The notes under the pieces: model-generated | The model's database searches: none | Told to the model about the DNA's origin: nothing | What the model saw: only the letters and a program-made list of their open reading frames with translations | DNA from: CAYLXC01 sp964387865 | Lineage (GTDB): Bacteria; Patescibacteriota; Microgenomatia; Daviesbacterales; UBA10151 | NCBI GenBank assembly: GCA_964387865.1 | Contig: CAYLXC010000014.1 | Coordinates: forward strand, 1 to 25,016 | Length of the DNA: 25,016 nucleotides | Direction of reading: 5' to 3' | Translations under genes and position numbers: made by a program | Part shown: positions 13,966 through 21,107 of the stretch, piece after piece | Layout: every line of letters starts with the position of its first letter | Position numbering within the stretch: position 1 is the first letter of the stretch

Positions 13966-15757
13966 AAATTTTGAGTCGGGACAGATTTTAGTTATTGTTT
14001 TTATTGCGCTGGGTCTTGTTTTGTTTACGGTCTTGGCAATAATAACAGGGGCTAATATTTATTTCCAAAGCTCCTCTTATTCCGTGAATCGGGAAAAAGC
14101 AACTGCTTTGGCAGAGGCAGGAGTAGATAAGGCCCTAAATTCCCTAAATAAAACAGCGGGAGCCTATTTAGGTGAGTCAGAGACATATCTTGGAGATGGA
14201 TCATATTCTGTGAAAATTACAACTCAAGGAACTGCCACAAAGCTGATTGAGGCAACAGGTTATATACCTAATAAGACCAAACCAAAGTCAAAAAGAACTA
14301 TAAAAATTACAGCCTCAAGAGGCATAGGAGTTGCATTTATATATGCTGTACAAATCGGGGAAGGTGGTTTGGAGTTAGGTAACAGTAATACTGTCACAGG
14401 TTCCATATATTCTAATGGGAATATTGTTGCAGGAAATAGCAATGTAATCTCAGGAGATGTTTGGGTTGCAGGAGGTCCCCAGCCAACACCTGATCAATCA
14501 ACTGATTGTGTTACGTGTGCGGATTTCGAATTTGGAAAAACCATAAGCGGTGAGCAAAGGCTAGATGTTGCCCAAAGCTTTAAGCCTTCTGTTAGTGGAG
14601 TATTGAACAAAATATCAATTAAGGTGAAAAAAATTGGTTCACCGCCTGATGTAACTGTCAGAATTTTGCAGGATGATGATGGTGAGCCGGATAAAAATGC
14701 TGTTTTGACTCAAGGAACACTTTACTCCAGTTTGGTTTCATCAAGTTTTGGCTGGATTGATGTGACATTCAACACATCCCCTGCCGTTACTCAAAATACC
14801 TCATATTGGTTAATGCTTGATACATCATCTGATGCTTCAAATTACTGGGTTTGGCAAAATGATCTGGCTCAATCTTATACAAGAGGTTCACCGGTTTGGT
14901 CTCCTAATTGGTCAACTGGAAATCCTACTTGGAATCCGTTCAACGGAGATTTATCTTTTAAGTCCTTTCTCGGCGGGGCTCCAACCTCAATAAGAGCTGG
15001 AAGCAACAAAATGAATGTTGGAGGAGAAGCCCATGCCAATACTATTGAAAATCTAAACATTTCCAGGGATGCTTACTACCAGACTATTATTACTTCAACA
15101 GTTGGGGGAGCTTCTCACCCGGGTTCCGCTGACCCCCCACCTAAAGTTATGCCTATATCTGATCCAAATATAGCGGACTGGAGAGATCAGGCAGACGGTG
15201 TGAATGGAACAAACACTACAGGTCCTATTAGCAGTTGCGTATCTACTCTAGGGCCAATTAAGGTTATAGGTGATGTGACCTTTGGCTCAGGCTGCAACGT
15301 AACTATTAAAAGCCCTGTCTGGATAACAGGAAACTTAAACTTAAACAGTAATAATAATTTAACTCTTAATGCTGCTTACCACCAGGATACTTCTGGTGTG
15401 ATTGTTGTAGGTAACACTGATGGTACTGGTGGCAAAATTACCCTAAATTCCAACAATCATTTAAACGGTACTGGTATAGGTAGCAGTTTACTTATGGTTC
15501 TTTCAACTTATGATTCCAGGACAAATAATCTTAACGCAATTGAGGTAAACAGTAATGGAAATACAGGAGTTTATTATGCAGGAGTTGGCATTATTCAGCC
15601 TGGTACAGGCAATTCATTTATGGAATTAACTGCATGGAAAATCAGGCTGCTTAACTCCTCTTCCATAGATTACCAGACAGGTCTATCGTCCACACTCTTC
15701 TCCTCTGGTCCCGGCGGCTCTTATGCATTAGTTAAAGGAACATATCAGGTGAATTGA
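13958..15757 (+). CDS. Large PilX/GspK-like minor pilin with inserted beta-sandwich domain (set B)
   Basis: This 599-residue protein has leader MTKNFESG followed by a membrane helix (QILVIVFIALGLVLFTVLAI), no Glu at +5, and the PilX-type segment KATALAEAGVDKALNSL. From about residue 140 a Gly/Asn/Ser-rich region resembles short beta-helix adhesin-like repeats (SNGNIVAGNSNVISGDVW). It is interrupted at about 170-345 by a domain containing AQSFKPSVSGVLNKISI, GSPPDVTVRIL and NTSYWLMLDT. That domain looks like a choice-of-anchor or carbohydrate-binding type beta-sandwich. The repeat-rich region then resumes to the C-terminus. It is a likely pilus-tip adhesin; its ligand is unknown. The gene ends in a stop-codon hairpin. 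Confidence 0.78.
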   Translation: MTKNFESGQILVIVFIALGLVLFTVLAIITGANIYFQSSSYSVNREKATALAEAGVDKALNSLNKTAGAYLGESETYLGDGSYSVKITTQGTATKLIEATGYIPNKTKPKSKRTIKITASRGIGVAFIYAVQIGEGGLELGNSNTVTGSIYSNGNIVAGNSNVISGDVWVAGGPQPTPDQSTDCVTCADFEFGKTISGEQRLDVAQSFKPSVSGVLNKISIKVKKIGSPPDVTVRILQDDDGEPDKNAVLTQGTLYSSLVSSSFGWIDVTFNTSPAVTQNTSYWLMLDTSSDASNYWVWQNDLAQSYTRGSPVWSPNWSTGNPTWNPFNGDLSFKSFLGGAPTSIRAGSNKMNVGGEAHANTIENLNISRDAYYQTIITSTVGGASHPGSADPPPKVMPISDPNIADWRDQADGVNGTNTTGPISSCVSTLGPIKVIGDVTFGSGCNVTIKSPVWITGNLNLNSNNNLTLNAAYHQDTSGVIVVGNTDGTGGKITLNSNNHLNGTGIGSSLLMVLSTYDSRTNNLNAIEVNSNGNTGVYYAGVGIIQPGTGNSFMELTAWKIRLLNSSSIDYQTGLSSTLFSSGPGGSYALVKGTYQVN

Positions 15758-15769
15758 TGCTTTGCGTCA
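15755..15769 (+). repeat. Stop-codon hairpin, copy 2
   Basis: TGATGC, TTT loop, GCGTCA (one T-G wobble pair). It begins with the TGA stop of the large PilX-like gene and matches 12047-12061 in 14 of 15 bases. Confidence 0.72.
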
Positions 15770-15805
15770 TCCTGCATTGTAAAATTAGATAAAATGTGAT
15801 TACAA

Positions 15806-15811
15806 TATAAT
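15806..15811 (+). promoter_or_regulatory. -10 box upstream of pilM
   Basis: A perfect TATAAT ends eight bases before ATG 15820. No good -35 box at 16-18 nt was found and there is no Shine-Dalgarno sequence, so a near-leaderless start is expected. Confidence 0.5.
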
Positions 15812-15819
15812 TACTGCCT

Positions 15820-16854
15820 ATGGGAAAAATAACTGTTGGTTTAGATATTGGTTTTTCATCTATAAAGCTTGTCTCTCTTTCTAAGGAAGGACAATCACAT
15901 AAGTTAATCTCTTTGGGCTCAATACAAACACCCCAGCCGGGAATGGTCTCTGATACGGATGAAGGATTAGAACCTGTTGCCCAAAGTATAAAAAAACTAA
16001 TGGATGCCACAAAAACCGATCAGAAAGAGGTGGTTGCGGCTTTGCCGGAGTCAAAAATATTTACAAGAGTTATTGATGATTTACCGTATCTGTCAGATAA
16101 TGAATTATCATCTGCAATACGTTATGCTGCTGAAGAGTTCATTCCAATGCCGCTTGCTGATGTTAATTTAAACTGGCAGGTTTTGGGAAGATCTGATGGA
16201 AAAAATAAAAATACCAAAACCATAGTTTTAATTGTTGCATCACCCAAAAATTTTGTTGCAAAGTATGTTAGGGTTTTAAGCTTGGCAGGTCTTAGTCCGA
16301 AAGTATTGGAAACCGAAATTATAGCAGTAACAAGATCTTTAGTGGGTAACAATCCTTTCTCGCCCGCAACCCTAATTGTGCAACTTGGTTCAACGACAAC
16401 AGATTTTGCTACAATTTCCAAAGGTTTAATATGGCTGACACGTTCCATTTCAACAGGGGGAATGGCTCTAACTCGAGCCTTGGCTCAACATTTTAGTTTT
16501 GAGGTAGTACAAGCTGAGGAGTATAAAAAGGTTTATGGATTATTATCAGACCAGCTGGAGGGAAAAGTGTATGAGGTTCTAAAACCTGTTGTAGATATTA
16601 TTGTCGGGGAATCCAAAAGAGTTATACAGGCTTTTGATACAAAGTATCCGCAAAATCCCATAAAAAGGGTTGTACTTTCAGGAGGCGGTGCCAAAATGCC
16701 TGGGGCAGTAATTTATTTTGCCAACAGCTTAGGGTTGGAAGTTCAGGAAGCTGACCCCTGGTTCTCTATAGCAAAGGATAAAGCTTTAATTTCCAAATTA
16801 TCTCAAGATGCCTCATCATATTCTGTAGCAGTAGGGCTTGCACTAAGAGAATAA
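15820..16854 (+). CDS. pilM: Type IV pilus assembly protein PilM
   Basis: This is an actin-like cytoplasmic ATPase that links the motor to the PilN/PilO inner-membrane complex. The 344 residues show the N-terminal phosphate-1 loop GLDIGFSSIKLVSL, the phosphate-2 segment VQLGSTTTDFATI, an EEFIPMP segment typical of PilM, and the C-terminal VVLSGGGAKMPG adenosine-binding motif. The length is normal. It heads a pilM-pilN-pilO operon, with spacings of 13 and 8 nt, apparently with its own promoter. Confidence 0.95.
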   Translation: MGKITVGLDIGFSSIKLVSLSKEGQSHKLISLGSIQTPQPGMVSDTDEGLEPVAQSIKKLMDATKTDQKEVVAALPESKIFTRVIDDLPYLSDNELSSAIRYAAEEFIPMPLADVNLNWQVLGRSDGKNKNTKTIVLIVASPKNFVAKYVRVLSLAGLSPKVLETEIIAVTRSLVGNNPFSPATLIVQLGSTTTDFATISKGLIWLTRSISTGGMALTRALAQHFSFEVVQAEEYKKVYGLLSDQLEGKVYEVLKPVVDIIVGESKRVIQAFDTKYPQNPIKRVVLSGGGAKMPGAVIYFANSLGLEVQEADPWFSIAKDKALISKLSQDASSYSVAVGLALRE

Positions 16855-16867
16855 TATTAAAAAAAAT

Positions 16868-17416
16868 ATGGCAAATATTGCAATAGATTTACTACCCAAA
16901 GAATTTAGGGTAGAAGAAATTAAAAGGGCTAAATTTGTTAAAGTTCAAATTATCGGATTGGGCGTTATTTTGTTTATTATATTCGTCTCCTCCTTAATTG
17001 TTGCTTTAAGAATTTTGCAAAGTCAAAGAATTGCACAAATTAAAACAGATCTTACTCTTTTGGAAAAAAGGGTTACTGATCAAAAAGAAACCCAAGCATC
17101 CTTAGTACTTTTAAAAAATAGACTTAATGCTATAGGTAATTATTTGGGTATTCCCTCCAAGCAGTCCCAAATGTACAAGCTAGTGGAGGGCTTATTGCCA
17201 TCCTCTGTTTCAATAAACACAATCTCTGTTGGCAGAGGTGGAGAAATTTTAATTTTGGCAACAACTCCGAGTGGAGATTCTGTAGATGAACTACTAAACA
17301 ATTTGATTACAAAAGATAGTAATGAAGATAAAGTTCAGTCAGTTTCAATGGAGAGTTTAAGTAGGGGTAAAGACGGGATTTTTAGAATCAATTTTAAAGT
17401 TTTACCAAAAACATAA
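16868..17416 (+). CDS. pilN: Type IV pilus assembly protein PilN
   Basis: This single-pass inner-membrane protein of 182 residues has the cytoplasmic N-terminal IAIDLLPKEFR, the form of the conserved NLLP motif that docks into PilM. A membrane helix (about 27-48, VQIIGLGVILFIIFVSSLIV), a coiled-coil segment (about 50-85) and a small ferredoxin-like domain follow. Position between pilM and pilO confirms the assignment; the sequence alone is weakly conserved. Confidence 0.88.
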   Translation: MANIAIDLLPKEFRVEEIKRAKFVKVQIIGLGVILFIIFVSSLIVALRILQSQRIAQIKTDLTLLEKRVTDQKETQASLVLLKNRLNAIGNYLGIPSKQSQMYKLVEGLLPSSVSINTISVGRGGEILILATTPSGDSVDELLNNLITKDSNEDKVQSVSMESLSRGKDGIFRINFKVLPKT

Positions 17417-17424
17417 AAATCTTT

Positions 17425-18123
17425 ATGAAAAAAGATACGATCAATAAACTTTATTCGGCTTATAAACTTTATATTTTTCCAGCGATAATTATTCTTTCAA
17501 GTTTAATTCTCATAATTTTCATAATTTATCCTCAGGCAAATAAGTTAATAAGTGATCAAAAAGTTGAACAGAAACTTTTAAAGAAATCGTCCTTTTTAGA
17601 GGACAAAGCTAAAATTTTGGAAAGTTATGATACGAAAGACTTAAGGGTTAATGTTGATCATGTACTGGCTGCATATCCTACAGAAAGAGATTTTTCCAAT
17701 GTATTTGGATTGCTGCAAAGTTTAACTTCTCAGTCGGGATATAGTCTTATTTCTATAACACTTGGGGGTGGATCCGGAAAAAGCGGAGATTCGCAGACCT
17801 TTTTGCTTAAATTAGAAGTGGTAGGTTCACTTTCTTCAACAAAAAATTTAATCTCTACCATAGAAGACTCCCCGCGCATAATGCGTATGAATAGTATGGA
17901 GACTACGGTTGGGATAGATCCAGAGCTTGTGAGCATATTCCTAAATCTGGATATTTTATATTCTTCTATTCCGGAAGTTTTTGGAAGTATAGATTTCCCT
18001 CTTCCTGAGTTGTCTCAAAAAGATGAGGAGCTTTTGGCAAGGCTTGCAAAAGCAGCTTCATCAACGCAACCACAAGTTCCCACCCAGCTAGGTCCAAGAG
18101 GCAAAGCTAATCCGTTTGAGTAA
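17425..18123 (+). CDS. pilO: Type IV pilus assembly protein PilO
   Basis: This bitopic membrane protein of 232 residues has a short cytoplasmic N-terminus, a helix near 14-35 (LYIFPAIIILSSLILIIFII), a coiled coil around QKVEQKLLKKSSFLEDKAKI, and a ferredoxin-like domain typical of PilO, the PilN partner. The C-terminal 45 residues are Pro/Ser/Gln-rich and probably flexible. The assignment relies mostly on synteny and topology. No pilP or pilQ follows, consistent with a single-membrane cell. Confidence 0.85.
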   Translation: MKKDTINKLYSAYKLYIFPAIIILSSLILIIFIIYPQANKLISDQKVEQKLLKKSSFLEDKAKILESYDTKDLRVNVDHVLAAYPTERDFSNVFGLLQSLTSQSGYSLISITLGGGSGKSGDSQTFLLKLEVVGSLSSTKNLISTIEDSPRIMRMNSMETTVGIDPELVSIFLNLDILYSSIPEVFGSIDFPLPELSQKDEELLARLAKAASSTQPQVPTQLGPRGKANPFE

Positions 18124-18127
18124 AAAT

Positions 18128-18158
18128 TCACACCCCTGGTGTGATATAGCTTCACACC
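18128..18158. repeat. REP-like hairpin pair, left of the transposase
   Basis: TCACACC (18128), GGTGTGA (18138) and TCACACC (18152) can form two alternative seven-base hairpins with loops of 3 and 7 nt. An inverted, related copy lies at 18865-18892. Confidence 0.7.
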
Positions 18159-18170
18159 GTCATATTTTTT
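18138..18170 (+). terminator. Possible terminator of the pil locus
   Basis: The hairpin GGTGTGA/TCACACC (18138-18158) is followed six bases later by a run of six T (18165-18170). The stem is modest and the T-run is not adjacent, so this is a weak candidate. Confidence 0.4.
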
Positions 18171-18837
18171 ATTCTAAAGTAAGGTGTTTTACTTTATCCA
18201 GTTTCCTTTGATAGTCCACTTGATCCGCTGTAAATCTCTTAAACGAAGATATATTTTTAAAGAAGCCCAAAATTAAATCCTTACTTATAAAGCCTTGCCT
18301 CTTACCAAGATATTCTAGGTATGACGACCAAGAATAAGTTTCTAGTTCCTCTACAGTTTTTAAAATGTAGGCTGTTACAGGGTTTAGATGGATATAACGG
18401 TTAACATGAATAAGTTGCTCATTAGACTCAATCCTAACTGCTTTAAACATAGGTTCGAATAATGTTCCAGTACGCTGATGTCTGATATTAAAATATTTTG
18501 CATAACTATTTTGAAAATTACTCATAAATTGAATTATTCCATTTTCAGTTAAACTCCTAAGAAGAAAATGAACATGATTTGGCATCAGGCAAAATGTCAA
18601 AATCTCGATTATAAGTGGACTTTCTGCAATGGTTTTTGTCAGCTGTGGTTTTTGATCCGCTGGTAATCTATTGTAGTAAGAGAATCTCATTGGTAATTCA
18701 TTATGGCGATAAAATTCAATAACTTCTGTTGCCCTTTTATAATCCCTTTCAGAAATGAAAATAGGTTGTTTAGCTACACTACGGTTAAATACATGGTAAA
18801 CTTCTCCGGCCACAATTGGGATTTTACGATAAGGCAT
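18169..18837 (-). CDS. REP-associated Y1 transposase (RAYT-like, IS200/IS605-related HUH nuclease)
   Basis: This is a single-strand DNA transposase-like nuclease of 222 residues. The HUH motif is MPNHVHFLL (H88, H90). The likely nucleophile is Tyr112 in NSYAKYFN, which is followed by RHQRTGTLFEPMFKAVRI and HLNPV, both typical of the TnpA_REP branch. The N-terminal GEVYHVFNRSV is also typical. The length is intact and no frameshift is visible. It stands alone, opposite in strand to pilO, with related hairpins inverted on both flanks. This is the usual setting for RAYT genes, which are thought to spread REP palindromes rather than move as ordinary insertion sequences. Confidence 0.9.
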   Translation of the reverse strand: MPYRKIPIVAGEVYHVFNRSVAKQPIFISERDYKRATEVIEFYRHNELPMRFSYYNRLPADQKPQLTKTIAESPLIIEILTFCLMPNHVHFLLRSLTENGIIQFMSNFQNSYAKYFNIRHQRTGTLFEPMFKAVRIESNEQLIHVNRYIHLNPVTAYILKTVEELETYSWSSYLEYLGKRQGFISKDLILGFFKNISSFKRFTADQVDYQRKLDKVKHLTLE

Positions 18838-18864
18838 ATTTCCAGATTACCCCAAAAATGGAAC

Positions 18865-18892
18865 GGTGTCAACTCATCACACCCCTGGGGTG
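18865..18892. repeat. REP-like hairpin, right of the transposase
   Basis: GGTGT (18865-18869) pairs with ACACC (18879-18883), and CACCCC-T-GGGGTG spans 18880-18892. On the opposite strand, GGTGTGAT...ACACCGT matches the left flank, so the gene is bracketed by inverted copies. Confidence 0.68.
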
Positions 18893-18907
18893 ATATGGCT
18901 TTATAGA

Positions 18908-18935
18908 GTATTCAGCGTTCCGTCGTAAGTAGATT
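18908..18935. repeat. Degenerate heptad array beside the transposase
   Basis: Four G-initial 7-bp units start at 18908, 18915, 18922 and 18929. The first two, GTATTCA and GCGTTCC, resemble the 6398-6425 units. This is the weakest array. Confidence 0.4.
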
Positions 18936-18971
18936 TCATTTTTTGTGATCTTGTTGAAAGATGTGGCTGGT

Positions 18972-19649
18972 TTATAGCCTGGAATCAACCACTTTTAAGG
19001 TTCGTTCACCAGCATCAAATGTACCTAAATACAAATCAGGATAGGTCCTGTAAATTGCATGATTTAGACTAGGAACACCGGATTCTCCTACTATATAAGG
19101 CATGGGTAAGCCATTTTGTTTTGTATTTCGTGCCATCCTCTCTAGAGCTTCCATACCTGTAGGAATTGAATGTCCGCCTAACAGTCCATCCATAAAAACT
19201 ACTACTTTTTCCTCAGGCGCTAATTTTTTGAACTCTTGATATAGGACTATTCCAGCTGCCCCATCGGTTACACCTTGTACCGTATATTTTACTTTCCCTT
19301 TTCTTGCATGTTCTATTAGCCTGCTTTTGACCTGTTCTATCTCATAGGAGCTGTCATCAATAATAAGCATAAGACCTCTTTTACCGCGCGTACTTCTTAA
19401 TTCACGCAGTAAGACCTGAGATAACTCTTGCATAAGCGGCTGAAAAAACACTTCTGCTTCATCTAGGCTCGATTTATAAGTGCGTAAGATTTGGTTATGT
19501 ATGTCAGATTCAATCTCTCCCCTTAGTCTTACTTGTTGAGATTGAATATCTTCTGGAGTTGTCCTTTGCCTATCAAAAATTCTTTGGATACTTCTTGTGA
19601 AGAAATTTCCCTGTTTGGTTTCTTGCTCTGGTGTGCCTGATTCACTCAT
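18972..19649 (-). CDS. Response-regulator receiver-like protein of unknown role
   Basis: This 225-residue protein has a polar, helical N-terminal part (1-88) and a receiver-like domain (about 90-215). The acidic pair is D98-D99 in LMLIIDDSS, and the putative phospho-acceptor is D154 in VVVFMDGLLGG. The Thr/Ser position may be S190 in VGESG. The usual conserved Lys after beta-5 is not obvious. No output domain or histidine kinase is nearby. It lies five bases after trmD and is presumably cotranscribed. It could be a pseudo-receiver or a scaffold; the substrate or partner is unknown. Confidence 0.6.
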   Translation of the reverse strand: MSESGTPEQETKQGNFFTRSIQRIFDRQRTTPEDIQSQQVRLRGEIESDIHNQILRTYKSSLDEAEVFFQPLMQELSQVLLRELRSTRGKRGLMLIIDDSSYEIEQVKSRLIEHARKGKVKYTVQGVTDGAAGIVLYQEFKKLAPEEKVVVFMDGLLGGHSIPTGMEALERMARNTKQNGLPMPYIVGESGVPSLNHAIYRTYPDLYLGTFDAGERTLKVVDSRL

Positions 19650-19654
19650 TAAAT

Positions 19655-20347
19655 TTATTTAAGCATATCAGGGCGTAGTTGTCTAGTTTTTTCTAATGAT
19701 TTTTGTTTGCGCCATTTGGAAATTTCTGCATGGTTTCCGGAAAGCAAAATTTTGGGGACTTTTTTCCTTTCAAAAATTTCAGGCCTGGTGTAATGAGGAC
19801 CTTCAAGAAGCGTATAGCGTTTAGCGTCTAGCGTATAGTTAGAAAATGAGTCATTTTCTGTAGCCTCGGGTTTTTCCAGTACACCTGGAATAAGACGAAC
19901 TACTGAATCCGCAATTACCATGGCAGGAATCTCTCCTCCTGTTAAGACATAGTCCCCTATGGATATTTCTTCATCAACATATTTGTCTATAAAACGCTGA
20001 TCAACTCCTTCATAATGCCCACAGATAATAACAAGATGGTCAAGTTTAGATAATTCCCTCGCCTTTTTCTGTTTATAAGGTTTCCCAGAAGCTGACATTA
20101 GGATGATTAACGATTTATGATTAATGATTGATGATAATGCTTTGGTAAGTATGTCAGCTCGCAGTATCATCCCCGCTCCCCCGCCATATGGCCTATCATC
20201 CACAACTTTGTGTTTCCCTTCCCCAGATTTTCTAAGATTTATTAGCTCAAAGGTAACTTTGCCTTTTTGCTGAGCCCGCTTTAATATGGATGAATTTAAG
20301 ATAGGATCAAAAACTTCAGGAAAGAGAGTGATGATGCTGATTTTCAT
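19655..20347 (-). CDS. trmD: tRNA (guanine-37-N1)-methyltransferase TrmD
   Basis: This SPOUT-family enzyme forms m1G37 next to the anticodon and prevents +1 frameshifting. The 230 residues show MKISIITLFPEVFDPI, DDRPYGGGAGM, the knot segments CGHYEGVDQRFI (109-120) and SIGDYVLTGGE (129-139), and GPHYTRPEIF and LLSGNHAEISKWR. Two insertions relative to the family I know are both encoded by heptad arrays: SSIINHKS (about 72-79) and YTLDAKRYTL (about 171-180). The second shows a seven-residue period, as expected for a 7-bp repeat read in three frames. It follows khpA. Confidence 0.96.
   Translation of the reverse strand: MKISIITLFPEVFDPILNSSILKRAQQKGKVTFELINLRKSGEGKHKVVDDRPYGGGAGMILRADILTKALSSIINHKSLIILMSASGKPYKQKKARELSKLDHLVIICGHYEGVDQRFIDKYVDEEISIGDYVLTGGEIPAMVIADSVVRLIPGVLEKPEATENDSFSNYTLDAKRYTLLEGPHYTRPEIFERKKVPKILLSGNHAEISKWRKQKSLEKTRQLRPDMLK
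19811..19838. repeat. Heptad array in trmD, C-terminal (4 units, CGTNTAG)
   Basis: Units at 19811, 19818, 19825 and 19832 vary only at one position. They are translated in frame as a TrmD insertion. Confidence 0.85.
20105..20139. repeat. Heptad array in trmD, N-terminal half (5 units, GATTNNN)
   Basis: Units at 20105, 20112, 20119, 20126 and 20133; the last is degenerate. GATTTATGATT (20112-20122) also occurs in recG at 23747-23757, and both encode NHKS on the minus strand. Confidence 0.8.
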
Positions 20348-20355
20348 AGAATAAA

Positions 20356-20411
20356 GAATTAAGTATTATGTATTAAGCTTTATTCTTAATTCTTATTGCT
20401 TAATTCTTCTC
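20356..20411. repeat. Inverted heptad array at the khpA-trmD junction
   Basis: Eight 7-bp units start at 20356. The first three (GAATTAA, GTATTAT, GTATTAA) are reverse complements in style of the later ones (TCTTAAT, TCTTATT, GCTTAAT), with GCTTTAT between. The array forms the khpA 3' end and most of the 38-nt spacer. Confidence 0.75.
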
Positions 20412-20670
20412 CAGCTGGTTCTCTACTTTGCTGGCCTTCCGGTTCTACCAAAGTCAAATTCACCCTCACATTTTCAGCAATAGCACGAACCGTTAAGAGT
20501 TTTCTAATGGCCCTAATAGTTTGACCATTCTTACCAATAATAAGACCCATATCAGATGGATCAACAGTAAGGTTTAAATTGACATTGCCGTCATCTGTTT
20601 GTTCATCAATTTGAATAGCTTCTGGTTTGGTAACTAGACTATTAACAATAAACTCAAGCAGCTCCTTCAT
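20386..20670 (-). CDS. khpA: KH-domain RNA-binding protein KhpA
   Basis: This small RNA-binding protein of 94 residues consists mainly of one type II KH domain. The start MKELLEFIVNSLVTKPEAI and the GxxG loop IIGKNGQTIRAIRKLL (GKNG, 46-49) are diagnostic. It lies between rpsP and trmD, its standard bacterial location. ATG 20670 is chosen and overlaps the rpsP 3' end by 17 bases. The same frame stays open further upstream, but that stretch is rpsP tail read in another frame and is Lys/Gln-rich without domain features. The C-terminal residues are encoded by a heptad array. Confidence 0.92.
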   Translation of the reverse strand: MKELLEFIVNSLVTKPEAIQIDEQTDDGNVNLNLTVDPSDMGLIIGKNGQTIRAIRKLLTVRAIAENVRVNLTLVEPEGQQSREPAGEELSNKN

Positions 20671-21100
20671 CTTTTTTCGCTCCTTTGTCTGGTTTAGTTT
20701 CTGCAGTCTCTGGTTCATTTGCAATTTCTTCTGACTTCTCGGGTACTGGCTGTGTTTCTGTTGCCTTGGTTTCTTCAGTTGGGACTTGAGTTTCTTTTTC
20801 AGCTGCTGGAGGTGTTGCAGGTACCTCTTCCTGTTTTTTTGCCTTCTTTGGTTTTCTAGGAGGCCTTTGTGGGGCTTTACCAATAATCCTTAAATATCCA
20901 TCAGATGGTTGGGCTCCTTGTTTAACCCAGTAATCAATCCTGTCTTGTTTAAGTTTTATATCTTTTGGTTCAGTTAAAGGATTATAAGTTCCTAAAAGCT
21001 CAATATAACCACCTGTCCTTTTGGATCTCTCATCAACTACAACAACCCTGTAAAAAGGCTTCTTTTTCCCGCCAATTCTCATCAAACGAATTTTTAGCAT
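20654..21100 (-). CDS. rpsP: Small-subunit ribosomal protein S16 with long acidic tail
   Basis: This 30S assembly protein has 148 residues. The S16 core (1-80) has MLKIRLMRIGGKKKPFYRVV, VDERSKRTGGYIELLGTYNP and QPSDGYLRIIGKAP. A Lys-rich hinge and then a Pro/Glu/Thr/Lys-rich disordered tail of about 65 residues follow, so the protein is nearly twice the usual length. ATG 21100 is chosen over the in-frame start at 21136 because a good promoter lies between them and homologs start MLKIRL or similar. It heads the rpsP-khpA-trmD operon. Confidence 0.94.
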   Translation of the reverse strand: MLKIRLMRIGGKKKPFYRVVVVDERSKRTGGYIELLGTYNPLTEPKDIKLKQDRIDYWVKQGAQPSDGYLRIIGKAPQRPPRKPKKAKKQEEVPATPPAAEKETQVPTEETKATETQPVPEKSEEIANEPETAETKPDKGAKKDEGAA

Positions 21101-21107
21101 GCTTGTA

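Noticed and set aside
20671..20883. Long upstream extension of khpA (open frame to 20883)
   Set aside because: It is the rpsP tail in another frame, Lys/Gln-rich with no domain; KhpA homologs start near MKELLEF.
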